Shown: positions 36,150-46,523, counted from the first letter of the stretch. The stretch: DNA of 64,000 bases from Proteiniphilum saccharofermentans (GCF_900095135.1 NZ_LT605205.1:806001-870000), one strand, 5' to 3'. Numbers and translations are program-made. Notes: generated from the letters alone by a model not told the origin.

Positions 36150-39100
36150 ATGACCCCATTCCTGTATAAAATAGCGGAAGTCTTTTATGCGCAATACGGT
36201 AACGAACTATATCGACATACGTTTGTGTTCCCAAATCGGCGTGCCGGTTTTTTCTTTCAGAAATACCTTGCGGAAATTGCCGGTAAGCCGCTTTTTTCTC
36301 CTTCCGTAATAACTATCCAGGAGCTTTTTGCGTCTTTGTCACCCTACCGGCCGGCCGATAAAATAGAGATGCTTGTGATGCTCTACGATCATTTCGGCAG
36401 GATCAGCGGTTCCGACGAGTCGTTCGACGATTTTCTGTACTGGGGCGAAATGCTGCTGAATGATTTCAATGATGTGGATAAGTACATGGCGGATGCTAAA
36501 CAGCTATTCCGCAATGTACATGATTTCCGGTCGATGGATGATGATCTGACCCATCTTACCGAAAAACAGAAAGAAGCTATCCGTCGTTTCTGGACCAATT
36601 TTATGCCGGTAGGGGAGAGCGAAACCAAGAAAAAGTTTCAAAAGACATGGCAGATATTGTATGAATTGTACTCGTCTTTCCGTGCGGAATTACAAGAAAA
36701 GAGGCTCGCTTATGAAGGAATGATGTTCCGGGAGGTGGCAGAACGCGCCGGGGCGGGGGGATTAGACAGTCCGGGTAAACATGCCGGGTTGGCAGAACAA
36801 GGAAATCAGGATAAACCGGGATTCCCGGATGGACAAGACAGAGCGGATAAACCAAACGGACAGGGAGAGCAGAGTTATGACCAGTCGGCAAGCTACATAT
36901 TTGTAGGATTGAACGCGCTCACACCGACGGAAATAGCACTACTCGAATATGTGAAAAACCAGGGGATCGCCGATTTTTACTGGGATTACGAATCACCGCA
37001 GGTGCATGACAGCCAAAACCGGGCGTCGTTATGGGTCAAAGACAACCTGCGGAGGTTTCCTTCGAAATTTATCCTGCAGGATAGTACCGGCAATGGAGAG
37101 GGTGGGAAAACAGATGCAGGGAGGCCGGAGAAAACAAGCATAGAGGTGATTGGCGTTCCCTCAGGGGTAGGGCAGGCGAAACATGTTACGCAGATCCTTT
37201 TGCGACTAATCGGTTCAGGGGCTATCCCCAATCCGGATGAGGCGATCAATACGGCCATAGTGCTGCCGGATGAACGGCTTTTGTTACCGGTACTCTATTC
37301 CATTCCTGAAGAGATTGAAAAGATAAACGTCACTATGGGGTATGGGCTCTCTTATTCATCGATCTCGGCGCTGATGGAACATATTGCCGGTTTACAGCGT
37401 AATATACGGGAATCGGCCGGAGAAATGATGTTTTATCACCGGAATGTGTTATCGATCCTGAATCATCCGTTGGTGTATACATCGGCCAAAGAGGAGGTTG
37501 AAGCGCTAAAAACATATATCCTAACCAATAACCGGATTGTTGTGTCGGATTCGGAGTTTCCGCAACATCCTCTGCTTCAACTGATATTTCGACCGTTAAC
37601 TGCATGGCATGATATTTTTGAATATATAAAAGACATCCTCACCTTTATCTACAACACCCTTACAGATGAAAAACGGGTTAAGGAAGAGGCCGGAGACAGT
37701 ACACGGCCGATAGATCTGGAACGGGAGTTTATCGTACAGTATCATAAAACCGTGACCCGTTTGCAGGACAGGCTTCATACTGCGAGAAACATGTCGCTGG
37801 AAACCTGTTTCCGGCTGTTGAACAAACTGGCACATTCCATCAGTGTGGCATTCAGCGGTGAACCGCTCTCGGGCTTGCAGGTGATGGGTGTGCTGGAAAC
37901 ACGTGTGATCGATTTCGAAAACCTGATTATCCTTTCGATGAATGAAGGCGTTTTCCCCTTGAAAGATCCGGTCAACTCTTTTATCCCATTCACATTGCGG
38001 AAAGGATTCGGTCTTCCGGTATACGAACACCAGGACAGTACTTATGCATATCATTTTTACCGTATGATCAGCCGTGCGAAGAGGGTGTTTATGCTGTATG
38101 ATACGCGTACGGAGGAGATGCAGACGGGCGAAGTAAGCCGCTATTTTTATCAGTTGAAATATCTTTATCCTGATTATTTCAATATTTCGGAGCGAGTGGT
38201 GGCTTACGATGTGGCTGCACCCGAAATATTACCGGTATCGGTCACTAAAACGCCGGAAGTATTGCGGATGTTAGATGCATTCAGAAAGGGTGGGGAGTCG
38301 TTTCTGTCGGCCTCGCTCATCAACAACTACATCAATTGTCCCCTGCAGTTTTATTTTACAGCGGTGGAAGGTCTCTACGAAGAAGATGAAGTGCGGGAGT
38401 CGGTAGAGTCTGACCTGTTCGGCTCGATCTTCCACAAGTTGATGGAGACGATCTATAGTCGTTATAAAGCCAAAACGGTTACGCCTGATGTGCTGACATC
38501 GATTGCTAAAGATGATGCTTTGCTGACGAAGCTGCTCGAAAAGGCATTTGCGGAGTATTATTTCAAACAGAAGGATGAACCCCGGCCGTTGCTGGGGCAG
38601 CATTATCTGATCGGGGAGATTCTCCGGAGCTATGTTAAACAAACCCTGGAAACGGACAAACAGTTTACACCCTTTGAATTTGTAGGGGCGGAATACCGTT
38701 TCCGCACACCATATCGTGTGAATGCTGGACTCTCGGTGAATTTCAAGGGGATTATAGACCGGATCGACAAAGTGGGGGATAGTTATCGTATCATCGACTA
38801 TAAGACCGGAACGGGGATGACTGATTTCAAGCAGATCGCTGACCTGTTTGACGGATCAAAACCGAACCGGCCATACCAGATCCTGCAGGTATTCGTGTAC
38901 GCACTGTTTTACGCCCAGGAATATCCTGATGTGCGATTATCACCGGCCATTTATTACCTTCGTTCCATTTTTGGTGATCCATCACCGGCTGTTACCTGTA
39001 ATAAACGTCCTATATCTGATATCTTGGTTTTCATGGACGAGTTTCTGTCGTTATTCAACAATTGCCTTGAGGAGATTTTCAATCCCGAAATCCCGTTTAC

Positions 39101-39161
39101 CCAAACAAGGAATACCAAAAACTGCCAATGGTGTGCTTTTAAAGAACTTTGTAATAGGTGA
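36150..39161 (+). CDS. AddB-like PD-(D/E)XK nuclease with inactive helicase fold
   Basis: 1003 residues. The N-terminal part follows a UvrD/Rep-like helicase fold but the Walker A is absent (VFPNRRAGFFFQKYL in its place). The C-terminal nuclease carries GSIFHKLMETIYS and IIDYKTGTG (Asp883, Lys885). Four Cys that typically hold a 4Fe-4S cluster are present: Cys730 (INCPLQFYF), Cys992, Cys995 and Cys1001 (CQWCAFKELC). AddB works with the AddA helicase in double-strand-break resection. No AddA gene is seen nearby. Residues about 198-245 form a Gly/Asp/Pro/Gln-rich insert not expected in the fold. The start is 6 nt after the toxin remnant. Convergent with the next gene, overlapping by 23 nt. Confidence 0.88.
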   Translation: MTPFLYKIAEVFYAQYGNELYRHTFVFPNRRAGFFFQKYLAEIAGKPLFSPSVITIQELFASLSPYRPADKIEMLVMLYDHFGRISGSDESFDDFLYWGEMLLNDFNDVDKYMADAKQLFRNVHDFRSMDDDLTHLTEKQKEAIRRFWTNFMPVGESETKKKFQKTWQILYELYSSFRAELQEKRLAYEGMMFREVAERAGAGGLDSPGKHAGLAEQGNQDKPGFPDGQDRADKPNGQGEQSYDQSASYIFVGLNALTPTEIALLEYVKNQGIADFYWDYESPQVHDSQNRASLWVKDNLRRFPSKFILQDSTGNGEGGKTDAGRPEKTSIEVIGVPSGVGQAKHVTQILLRLIGSGAIPNPDEAINTAIVLPDERLLLPVLYSIPEEIEKINVTMGYGLSYSSISALMEHIAGLQRNIRESAGEMMFYHRNVLSILNHPLVYTSAKEEVEALKTYILTNNRIVVSDSEFPQHPLLQLIFRPLTAWHDIFEYIKDILTFIYNTLTDEKRVKEEAGDSTRPIDLEREFIVQYHKTVTRLQDRLHTARNMSLETCFRLLNKLAHSISVAFSGEPLSGLQVMGVLETRVIDFENLIILSMNEGVFPLKDPVNSFIPFTLRKGFGLPVYEHQDSTYAYHFYRMISRAKRVFMLYDTRTEEMQTGEVSRYFYQLKYLYPDYFNISERVVAYDVAAPEILPVSVTKTPEVLRMLDAFRKGGESFLSASLINNYINCPLQFYFTAVEGLYEEDEVRESVESDLFGSIFHKLMETIYSRYKAKTVTPDVLTSIAKDDALLTKLLEKAFAEYYFKQKDEPRPLLGQHYLIGEILRSYVKQTLETDKQFTPFEFVGAEYRFRTPYRVNAGLSVNFKGIIDRIDKVGDSYRIIDYKTGTGMTDFKQIADLFDGSKPNRPYQILQVFVYALFYAQEYPDVRLSPAIYYLRSIFGDPSPAVTCNKRPISDILVFMDEFLSLFNNCLEEIFNPEIPFTQTRNTKNCQWCAFKELCNR

Positions 39162-39792
39162 ATGGGGGGAGATCGGAAAAACTGTTGATCACCCAATCTG
39201 CTCCGGCATCTTGTAAGGTTGCAGCGTCAAATGAAGTAGTCAATCCGGCTACCCTACATCCGGCTGCTTTTCCGGCGAGTATCCCATTGATGGAATCTTC
39301 AATAATGAGGGTCGATCTGTGATCAGCCCCTAAATTTTCCAACGCCAGAAGATAAGGTTCCGGATTTGGTTTATGCTTTTGGGTATCCTCCTCCGTGATG
39401 ACAATATCGAAAAAAGAAGTCAGATTCAATAGTTTGTCCACTTTTCGCACTGTGAAAAGCGAGGAGGAGGTAACCAATCCGGCCTGTAGTTTTATGGATT
39501 TTACTTTTTGAATAAAATCAGTAAACCCTTCTACATACTTCAACTCTTTCAAAAGATCTTCAAAAAAAGCATTTTTCTCTTCCAGCAGCTCTTCCATGGA
39601 GTGAGTGTTGTCCATGTTTTCATATACATACCGAAAGAATGACTCATCCGATCTCCCCACATAATCGTTTAGAAACGATTGTGAATATTTGATACCATGC
39701 TGTTCCAAAGTGAGCCCCATAGCCCGGAGGTGTAGTTTTTCCGAATCGATGACCACACCATCCATATCAAATAAAATAGTCTTTAACTTCAT
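39139..39792 (-). CDS. HAD-superfamily phosphatase, beta-phosphoglucomutase-like
   Basis: 217 residues. HAD motifs: I, FDMDGVVIDSEK (Asp nucleophile at residue 9 and general acid at 11); II, LVTSSS; III, the Lys in KHKPNPEPYL; IV, IIEDSINGI. A helical cap lies between I and II. Proteins of this type act as sugar-phosphate phosphatases or phosphoglucomutases. Its start overlaps the stop of the upstream lipoprotein gene by 4 nt (ATGA), so the two are co-translated. Its 3' end overlaps the convergent AddB-like gene by 23 nt. Confidence 0.9.
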   Translation of the reverse strand: MKLKTILFDMDGVVIDSEKLHLRAMGLTLEQHGIKYSQSFLNDYVGRSDESFFRYVYENMDNTHSMEELLEEKNAFFEDLLKELKYVEGFTDFIQKVKSIKLQAGLVTSSSLFTVRKVDKLLNLTSFFDIVITEEDTQKHKPNPEPYLLALENLGADHRSTLIIEDSINGILAGKAAGCRVAGLTTSFDAATLQDAGADWVINSFSDLPPFTYYKVL

Positions 39793-40601
39793 TGTAAATA
39801 GACTGCCACAAATCTGGCCAGCGGCGTTTCTCCCTTACTCAGTGTGAGCGTATCATTCTGAACAACATAGTTATCACTCAATTCAAATACCTGAAGGTAT
39901 TCATGCTCGTAATCGATCCCGATGCAGGCCATCCTGGTGGTTGCCAGAGGCGTGAAATGGATACCGTTGTCTTCTGCGGAAAAAGAGTAACTTCCATTCA
40001 TGTTGTTGCACCCCGTATTACCTATTATCCGGTTATCTTCATTTTTCAGGATAAAATGGGCTTCCCTGCCACCGGTTTCGGAAGGAGAGATCTCTTTTCC
40101 GTTCAGTTCTACCAGTTTCCAGTATTTTTCGGTGATGACATTGTCCATATCTATCTTCCTGAAAATATAGATTTCCGCTGGTAAGCTGCTTTCAATCGGA
40201 TTCCCTTCGATATCGAGTGCTATCAGTTGGTTTTCGCCCACCTTAAACCATCTGTCCGTATCGTTGGTAGAGGTGGTGCTGGTCAGTTTGATCCTGCTTC
40301 CCGCTTCATCCCATTCGAACCGGCCGTTATCTGGAAACCGGTTTTCACCCTTTCCCAGATAGGTCGAAACCATTTCATAGGTCAGGTCATCGTTCAGGCG
40401 GATCTCTTCCTGTATTCCTTCACAGTCAGCACAAGGTAGTGTTCCCTTGTATACTCCCGCCCAATCCAGTGAATTGCGGCTGTTATGGGCCGGGTCGGCA
40501 ACTTCTGTTTCATTTGTCTGGGCATTACTGCTCCGTTTACCTGTATTGCACGCACTGAGCGCAGCCACTACGATACATAATAAAACGATACTTTTCTTCA
40601 T
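39789..40601 (-). CDS. NlpE-like/META-domain lipoprotein
   Basis: 270 residues from the ATG at 40601 (MKKSIVLLC); a longer in-frame start is less signal-peptide-like. Lipobox LSAC (Cys18). N-terminal domain (about 46-135) is NlpE-like, with the CxxC pair Cys57/Cys60 in GTLPCADCEGIQEEI. C-terminal domain (about 150-265) is a META/HslJ domain: YWKLVELNGKEI, GNTGCNNMNGSY and MACIG. Combined NlpE-META lipoproteins are known in Bacteroidetes as envelope-stress or copper-related surface proteins. The role here is inferred. Confidence 0.88.
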   Translation of the reverse strand: MKKSIVLLCIVVAALSACNTGKRSSNAQTNETEVADPAHNSRNSLDWAGVYKGTLPCADCEGIQEEIRLNDDLTYEMVSTYLGKGENRFPDNGRFEWDEAGSRIKLTSTTSTNDTDRWFKVGENQLIALDIEGNPIESSLPAEIYIFRKIDMDNVITEKYWKLVELNGKEISPSETGGREAHFILKNEDNRIIGNTGCNNMNGSYSFSAEDNGIHFTPLATTRMACIGIDYEHEYLQVFELSDNYVVQNDTLTLSKGETPLARFVAVYLQ

Positions 40602-40654
40602 AGTTTTGTTTTGATTGTTTGTGTAATTAGTCAATTAAATTTTTTAACCTATTC

Positions 40655-40776
40655 TTACTCTTCGTGCGCTTGTCCCCTCACACGGAGCCCAAATAGGATC
40701 ACCTCTGCTTCGGTATCTCGGATTTTGATCCTCGTACCGAACAATTTACAATCTCCTGCTACTCCTTTACAGTCAT
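40655..40776 (-). pseudogene. Relic of an MNT-type nucleotidyltransferase
   Basis: On the minus strand, a short frame reads RIKIRDTEAEVILFGLRVRG then QAHEE and stops at 40655-40657. The motif VILFGSRARG, characteristic of minimal nucleotidyltransferases (MNT antitoxin/aminoglycoside-transferase fold), is recognisable with Ser changed to Leu. An ATG at 40776 followed by an in-frame stop and a frame change precedes it, so the N-terminus is degraded. The Asp-x-Asp expected after the motif is absent. This is a dead fragment about 40 codons long. Confidence 0.45.
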
Positions 40777-40836
40777 ATTACAAATATATGCTATAATTTT
40801 TAGATTATGCGGCAGACACAAGAAAAAATAGGGGAA

Positions 40837-43347
40837 TTATGGTCGATCATTGCGTCTTACCGCATTGTACACAAGAAAGAGGACAGTGAGCAGCATGATA
40901 ATCAGCGCTGCATAGGCGATGCTGTCCGTCACCTTGATGCTTTGCGGATCGAAATGGAATTCGACTGTATGTTGTCCCGCCGGAATATGGAGTGCCCGCA
41001 GGGTGTAGTTGGCCCGCAGCATCTCTGCCGGCTGTCCGTCGATAGTAATCTGCCATCCCTTGGGATAATAAATTTCTGAGAACAAAGCCAGTTCATCTTT
41101 TTTTGCATCTACAGCATAAGTCACAAAATCGGAATCGTAGTCGGTTAACTGGATGGTCGATGCCGAATCGGCCGGTGTCGGTCGGAAGCCGGCGAGGATT
41201 GACTCATATTTTTTATCAGCTACTGCTTCTTTCCGGAGATCGATAGCTCCCAATGCGTCGATTTCTTCGTCGGCATTCTCTACAAAACGTATATCATCTA
41301 CAAACCACGCATTCCCCATGGCATACGGATTCTCCAGAGGAATAGTGGCGCCATCCTGTGCCGGCATAATGATCCATTTGGCATTGAGCATATTCAACAC
41401 TTTGAACCTGTCGGCATTCAAGGAATCCATTTCGCCTTGTGCCTGGATAATTCCTTGTTGTAAAGCCATCATTTCGGATCTGAGATGTATGTCTATCAGA
41501 TCCTGATAACGACGCAGTTTTGCGGCATGATACCCTCCGATCACTTTATGGTGGTAGGGTGTAATACCGTCGTCAAAGGTACTGGTTGCCATATTCAACA
41601 CACGATAATATTTGGTGGTATCCTGTAATATATACTGGTCGGCAGGTGATGGGGCAAATAGTTGTTGCTGGTTACTTTCCGGTACGAAATCACTATCGTT
41701 CAGGTAACGTTTGTTCACCCCCCACATATCCACTAAACAAAGCAGTAAAATGGCTGCTACCGTCCATTCTGCTTTTAACTTTTTATTGATGAACAGCCAA
41801 ACAAGAACTCCTCCGATGGCAACAATAAAAAAGCTGCGCCAGGCATCTGCCGTAAAGATGGCAACACGCATATCGGTCAGATTGGCGATCACCGCTTGAA
41901 TATGCTCGGGTGGCAGTGATTGTAATGCCTGCGTTTCCTGTCCGGAGATAAAGGAAGAGAAGAAGAGTTTTGGTGCGACGGCAAATAATAATGCCATTCC
42001 ACCGGTTACCCCAAGGCTGATATAGAGTTGTTTTACATTGTTTTTCAGTATTTCCGGCTTTTGAATCAGTTCCTTCACTGCCAGTACGGCCAGGAGCGGG
42101 ATACAGAATTCGGCTACCACCAGGATAGAGGAGACTGCCCGGAATTTATTGTACATCGGGATCCAATCGATAAAAAAATCAGTCAACCCCATGAAATTCT
42201 TTCCCCAGGAGAGCAGGATAGAGAAGAGGGTACCGGCCAATAAGGCCCATTTCAATGGCCCTTTCACAATAAAAAGCCCCAATACGAAGAGAGCCAACAC
42301 AAAGGCACCTACATAGACCGGTCCTGCTGTAAAAGGTTGCTCCCCCCAGTACTGTCCGATCTGTTGATAGAGTTGTTGATATTCCGGGCGTGCTTTACTC
42401 ATTGCCCTTTCATTCTCAGCAATTCTAGCGGCGGAAGTTCCACCTTTGGTATTAGGTACCAGCAATGTCCATGTTTCACCTATACCATAGCTCCAGGCGG
42501 TGATATAATCACGTTCCAGCCCATTTCCGGTTTTATTCTCTTCTCCATGATGGGCTAATTCTGATTTACCCCGCATGGTCTCTTTCGAATATTCGTAAGT
42601 GTGGTAAAGGTTACTCGCGTTGGCCGCCACACCGATGATCCCCGCTGCAAGCAGCACCGCTGTCGATCTCACGAAACCGGGTAACTCTTTTTTTTGAATG
42701 GCTTCTATAAAAAAAGCAATCGCTATAAAAAGCATGACGAACAAAAAGTAGTAGGTCATCTGCGGGTGGTTGGACGATACCTGGAAAGCAACGAAGAGCA
42801 TGAAGACCAGTCCGCCCAAGAGGTATTTCTTTCGGTAGATATAGATCATCCCGGCTATAGTGGGTGGAATATAGGCAAGCGTGACAAATTTCCAGATATG
42901 TCCTGCTGCGATAAGGATGAAGAAATAGGATGAGAAAGCCCAGATAACAGCTCCCAGTGCACTCAATAGAGGGGAGGCCTTCAATGCACGCATCAGGATA
43001 TAAAACCCGAGCAGCATAATGAATGCCAGACCGACATAATTCGGCAGAAAGAGCGAATAGGCCTTTTTAACAGCATCCTGTGGTTTGGAAGAGTCGTAGG
43101 TGGGACTCATCTGATAGGAAGGCATTCCGCTGAACATGGAGAGATTCCATCTTGTACGTTTTCCATCGTGGCGTTCCATATAATCGCGCTGCTCCTGTCC
43201 CTGTCCGATGGCAGCCAAGGAGTCGCTTTGTGCGATTACACGTCCCTCTGTCACTGGCGAAGCGAAATAGATAAATGAGACCAGGATGAATCCTGCGATC
43301 ACGATCAGGTCGGGTAGTATTTTTTTGAAATCGAAAGAATTTTTCAT
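40837..43347 (-). CDS. YfhO-family multi-spanning membrane protein
   Basis: 836 residues from the ATG at 43347 (MKNSFDFKK), preferred over an in-frame start 10 codons upstream. About a dozen membrane segments: one near residues 14-30, a cluster from about 110 to 270 including LSALGAVIWAFSSYFFILIA, further segments around 340-480, and one near the C-terminus. A C-terminal soluble domain contains DSDFVTYAVDAKKDELALFS and YPKGWQITIDGQPAE, which is diagnostic of YfhO. The family is linked to glycosylation of lipoteichoic acids in Gram-positives; in Bacteroidetes the substrate is not known. Encoded as a single gene. Confidence 0.85.
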   Translation of the reverse strand: MKNSFDFKKILPDLIVIAGFILVSFIYFASPVTEGRVIAQSDSLAAIGQGQEQRDYMERHDGKRTRWNLSMFSGMPSYQMSPTYDSSKPQDAVKKAYSLFLPNYVGLAFIMLLGFYILMRALKASPLLSALGAVIWAFSSYFFILIAAGHIWKFVTLAYIPPTIAGMIYIYRKKYLLGGLVFMLFVAFQVSSNHPQMTYYFLFVMLFIAIAFFIEAIQKKELPGFVRSTAVLLAAGIIGVAANASNLYHTYEYSKETMRGKSELAHHGEENKTGNGLERDYITAWSYGIGETWTLLVPNTKGGTSAARIAENERAMSKARPEYQQLYQQIGQYWGEQPFTAGPVYVGAFVLALFVLGLFIVKGPLKWALLAGTLFSILLSWGKNFMGLTDFFIDWIPMYNKFRAVSSILVVAEFCIPLLAVLAVKELIQKPEILKNNVKQLYISLGVTGGMALLFAVAPKLFFSSFISGQETQALQSLPPEHIQAVIANLTDMRVAIFTADAWRSFFIVAIGGVLVWLFINKKLKAEWTVAAILLLCLVDMWGVNKRYLNDSDFVPESNQQQLFAPSPADQYILQDTTKYYRVLNMATSTFDDGITPYHHKVIGGYHAAKLRRYQDLIDIHLRSEMMALQQGIIQAQGEMDSLNADRFKVLNMLNAKWIIMPAQDGATIPLENPYAMGNAWFVDDIRFVENADEEIDALGAIDLRKEAVADKKYESILAGFRPTPADSASTIQLTDYDSDFVTYAVDAKKDELALFSEIYYPKGWQITIDGQPAEMLRANYTLRALHIPAGQHTVEFHFDPQSIKVTDSIAYAALIIMLLTVLFLVYNAVRRNDRP

Positions 43348-43490
43348 ATGATTAAAATAAATTTCCTGCGGATTCAATTCACGTCAGCATATCATTAAAT
43401 TGACTACCGTTTATTGTTTAAATCACAAAATTAACAGATTATTCCGTGAAAGCCTTATTTTTGGTACAATTCTTTTGGGCTCCACCGGGC

Positions 43491-43526
43491 AAAAAAAGAG
43501 AGAACCACTTTATAGTGGCTCTCTCT
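43491..43526 (-). terminator. Intrinsic terminator of the small beta-barrel gene
   Basis: Arms 43497-43509 (AGAGAGAACCACT) and 43514-43526 (AGTGGCTCTCTCT) pair with a single mismatch and a 4-nt loop. On the minus strand the stem is followed by seven T and then GCCC. Lies 26 nt after the stop of the gene at 43552. Confidence 0.8.
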
Positions 43527-43551
43527 GCTGAATATCTTATAACTGTTTCTT

Positions 43552-44073
43552 TTAAAACCGCTTTCCGATAGAGATACCTAACCGGGGATAAGCTCCGTCA
43601 TTGACAAAATCCCGTCCGGCTCCAAAATAGAATTCTCCTACCCAGTTATTGCGTGTAAGATATTTCCATCCTAAGGCTAATCCCAATCCGGCACCAAATT
43701 CAGATGCGGAATATTCTTTTTGAGATAACAGGGCTCCGTTGGCCTCAATGAAAAATCCGGCGCCATACTTTTGTAAATTTTGGGAACTTCCTCCAAAAAA
43801 CCAACGTGCATAAGGCATTAGTCCAAAACTCAAAGGATATTCGTCCTCATCAAGACTTACTCCTGCTGTTACCCCCAGGCTGAAGTCTTCGCTAAGGATC
43901 CGTTCGTATGAAACTTCGGGATACAGCCCGAAAATAGTAGTTCCGAGGTTTAATTTCACTTCGTTTTGTGGAATATCTCTCGATATTTTCCATCCCATCA
44001 CGCGGTGTGTCTTTTGGGAAAAAGCACTGAAGCTAACCAATAACGCGATAGCGAGAATAGCTTGTTTTTTCAT
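43552..44073 (-). CDS. Small outer-membrane beta-barrel protein
   Basis: 173 residues with a Sec signal peptide (MKKQAILAIALLVSFSAFSQ). Mature part is rich in alternating strands with Gly and aromatic residues (FFIEANGALLS, GAGLGLALGWKYL, WVGEFYFGAG) and ends SIGKRF, consistent with an 8-stranded outer-membrane barrel related to Bacteroidetes DUF3575/OmpA-like proteins. No known ligand or enzymatic motif. Monocistronic by its terminator. Confidence 0.75.
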   Translation of the reverse strand: MKKQAILAIALLVSFSAFSQKTHRVMGWKISRDIPQNEVKLNLGTTIFGLYPEVSYERILSEDFSLGVTAGVSLDEDEYPLSFGLMPYARWFFGGSSQNLQKYGAGFFIEANGALLSQKEYSASEFGAGLGLALGWKYLTRNNWVGEFYFGAGRDFVNDGAYPRLGISIGKRF

Positions 44074-44281
44074 AAAAGTAGTTTTTAGTTTGGAATTCGT
44101 TTATTTCACGCAACAGCAACCTTGTATTATGCTTATTACGTGCTGAGCACCTCTTGTCTCTATTCTCAAGATGCAAATAACGAAAAAAGGTTACCTATAA
44201 CTATGTTAAAAATAACGAAATGTTTAATGAATCCCAATTTTTCTTCTCTTACTTTCAACGAAAGACTATCTCTATTTCAAA

Positions 44282-46324
44282 TCACACTACCTGGCTTCCG
44301 GGCAATACCTCTTTCGTAGGCGCTACCAAGGAGAGGCTGCCGTCGGCATTTTCTGCCGAAAGGATCATCCCTTCGGAAAGCAAGCCTCTCATTTTTCTCG
44401 GTTCGAGGTTTGCAATGAAACATACCTGCTTACCGATCAGTTCTTGGGGATTAGGGTAATGAGCCGCGATGCCGGAGAGAATAGTCCGTTTCTTCAGTCC
44501 ATCGTCGAGGAGGAAACGGAGCAATTTGTCGGTTTTGGGGACTTTTTCACATTCCAATACCCTGCCCACCCGGATATCCAGTTTTTCGAATATGTCGAAC
44601 TGGATAACCTCTTTTATCGGGTTGGCCTTGTGTTCACTTGCTTCATTCGCTTTCTTTGTGTCGAGCAACTTTTGAATCTGTTTTTCAATTACCTCATCTT
44701 CTATTTTTTCAAATAGCAATGCTGACTCTCCCAATGTATGTCCTTCCGGAAGCAAGTTGAATTTGCCTAAATCGTTCCATCCCAGATTTTCGGTATTGAT
44801 GAAGGTTTTGATCTTTGCCGATGAGAAGGGTAGGAACGGTTCAAAAACAATGGCGAGGTTGGCTGTGATCTGCAGTGCTATGTTAAGGATGGTGGCAGTC
44901 CGTTCCATATCGGTCTTGGCTATCTTCCACGGTTCAGAGTCTGCCAGGTATTTATTTCCGAGACGGGCAAGGTTCATTGCTTCTTTTTGTGCTTCACGGA
45001 AATGATAGCTTTCAAGATTGTATTCAACAACTGCCTTTACTTTTCCCGCTTCGGCAATTGTTTCACGATCATATTCGGTCAGTTCTCCCGATGCGGGCAC
45101 TTTATTGTCGAAATACTTCTGTGTAAGTACCAATGCGCGGTTCACAAAGTTGCCAAGTACGGCTACCAACTCGTTATTGTTACGTGCCTGAAAATCTTTC
45201 CAGGTGAAATCGTTGTCTTTGGTCTCCGGAGCATTGGCAGTGAGTACGTAGCGGAGGATATCCTGTTTGCCGGGGAATTCTTCCAGATACTCATGCAACC
45301 ATACCGCCCAGTTGCGTGAGGTGGATATCTTGTCATTTTCAAGGTTGAGGAACTCATTGGCCGGAACGTTTTCCGGCAGAATGAAAGAACCTTCTGCTTT
45401 CAGCATGGCAGGGAAGACAATACAGTGGAACACGATATTGTCTTTGCCGATGAAATGCACCAGTTTGGTTTCTTCATCTTTCCACCATTTCTCCCAGTTG
45501 TCGGGCAACAGCTCTTTGGTATTGGAAATATATCCGATGGGCGCGTCAAACCATACATAGAGTACTTTGCCATCGGCACCTTCCACGGGTACCGGTACGC
45601 CCCAGTCGAGGTCGCGGCTCACGGCACGCGGTTGTAATCCCAGATCCAGCCACGATTTACACTGGCCGTACACGTTTGTTTTCCATTCCTTGTGATCCTC
45701 AAGTATCCATTGGCGCAGCCATGCTTCATGTCTATCCAGAGGCAGGTACCAATGTTTGGTCTTTCGCATTACAGGCTTGCTGCCGCTGAGCGTGGATTTT
45801 GGATTAATAAGGTCCGAAGGACTGAGTGATGTGCCACATTGTTCGCACTGGTCACCGTAGGCTTTCTCATTTCCGCAGTGGGGACAGGTGCCGGTGATAT
45901 AACGGTCGGCAAGGAACTGTCCGGCTTCTTCATCGTAATATTGTTCGCTCTCCTGTTCAGAGAATTCATCTTTGTCGTACAAGGTGCGAAAAAAATTGGA
46001 TGCTGTCTCCTTGTGGATATCCGATGTGGTACGTGAGTAGATGTCGAATGTAATGCCAAACTCTTCGAACGATTTTTTGATCAGCGTATGGTAGCGATCC
46101 ACGATATCCTGGGGAGTAACTCCCTCGTTACGGGCTTTGATGGTGATAGGAATTCCATGTTCGTCAGAACCACCGATAAGAAGTACCTCTTCTCCTTTCA
46201 GGCGCAGATAACGGGCATAGATATCAGCAGGGACATACACCCCGGCCAGATGTCCGATATGTACCGGACCGTTCGCATACGGCAGCGCCGATGTAATGAG
46301 CGTGCGTTTAAATTGTTTTGACAT
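44282..46324 (-). CDS. metG: Methionyl-tRNA synthetase
   Basis: 680 residues. Class I synthetase: HIGH motif as HIGH within [15 protein letters not shown] (His22-His25), a zinc-knuckle block with [18 protein letters not shown] (about 145-162), the KMSKS-type signature as KISTSRNW, an anticodon-binding helical domain and a C-terminal tRNA-binding EMAP/OB domain (about 570-680, [13 protein letters not shown]). Charges tRNA-Met and is essential. Length matches the dimeric bacterial form with the C-terminal OB domain. Confidence 0.97.
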   Translation of the reverse strand: MSKQFKRTLITSALPYANGPVHIGHLAGVYVPADIYARYLRLKGEEVLLIGGSDEHGIPITIKARNEGVTPQDIVDRYHTLIKKSFEEFGITFDIYSRTTSDIHKETASNFFRTLYDKDEFSEQESEQYYDEEAGQFLADRYITGTCPHCGNEKAYGDQCEQCGTSLSPSDLINPKSTLSGSKPVMRKTKHWYLPLDRHEAWLRQWILEDHKEWKTNVYGQCKSWLDLGLQPRAVSRDLDWGVPVPVEGADGKVLYVWFDAPIGYISNTKELLPDNWEKWWKDEETKLVHFIGKDNIVFHCIVFPAMLKAEGSFILPENVPANEFLNLENDKISTSRNWAVWLHEYLEEFPGKQDILRYVLTANAPETKDNDFTWKDFQARNNNELVAVLGNFVNRALVLTQKYFDNKVPASGELTEYDRETIAEAGKVKAVVEYNLESYHFREAQKEAMNLARLGNKYLADSEPWKIAKTDMERTATILNIALQITANLAIVFEPFLPFSSAKIKTFINTENLGWNDLGKFNLLPEGHTLGESALLFEKIEDEVIEKQIQKLLDTKKANEASEHKANPIKEVIQFDIFEKLDIRVGRVLECEKVPKTDKLLRFLLDDGLKKRTILSGIAAHYPNPQELIGKQVCFIANLEPRKMRGLLSEGMILSAENADGSLSLVAPTKEVLPGSQVV

Positions 46325-46408
46325 ATTCGAATTTCAAATTACGGACTGTGTGCTCATGCTTCGAAAAAACGTTTTCACATGGACAAACACCCCTTTCATT
46401 AGAGCTTG

Positions 46409-46416
46409 CAAATTTA
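46409..46416 (-). promoter_or_regulatory. Candidate promoter -7 element for metG
   Basis: Minus strand TAAATTTG (TAnnTTTG) 84 nt upstream of the metG start. A second copy lies at 46477-46484. The two flank a tandem repeat (see 46441). No firm -33 box. Confidence 0.4.
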
Positions 46417-46440
46417 CATGATTTTTTTGAAACTAACTTT

Positions 46441-46473
46441 ATTCGATGGTTATTCAGTAGTTATTCGATAGTT
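46441..46473. repeat. Three tandem 11-bp repeats between metG and the symporter gene
   Basis: ATTCGATGGTT, ATTCAGTAGTT and ATTCGATAGTT follow one another without spacers (46441-46473), then a diverged gttc. A small inverted repeat TACAGA-gtaaa-TCTGTA lies just after (about 46483-46499). Confidence 0.6.
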
Positions 46474-46523
46474 GTTCAAATTTACAGAGTAAATCTGTAT
46501 TGGCACATTAGCATATTGGCACA

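Noticed and set aside
40611-40796. Plus-strand frame opposite the nucleotidyltransferase relic
   Set aside because: Low-complexity, no motif; the minus strand explains the conservation.
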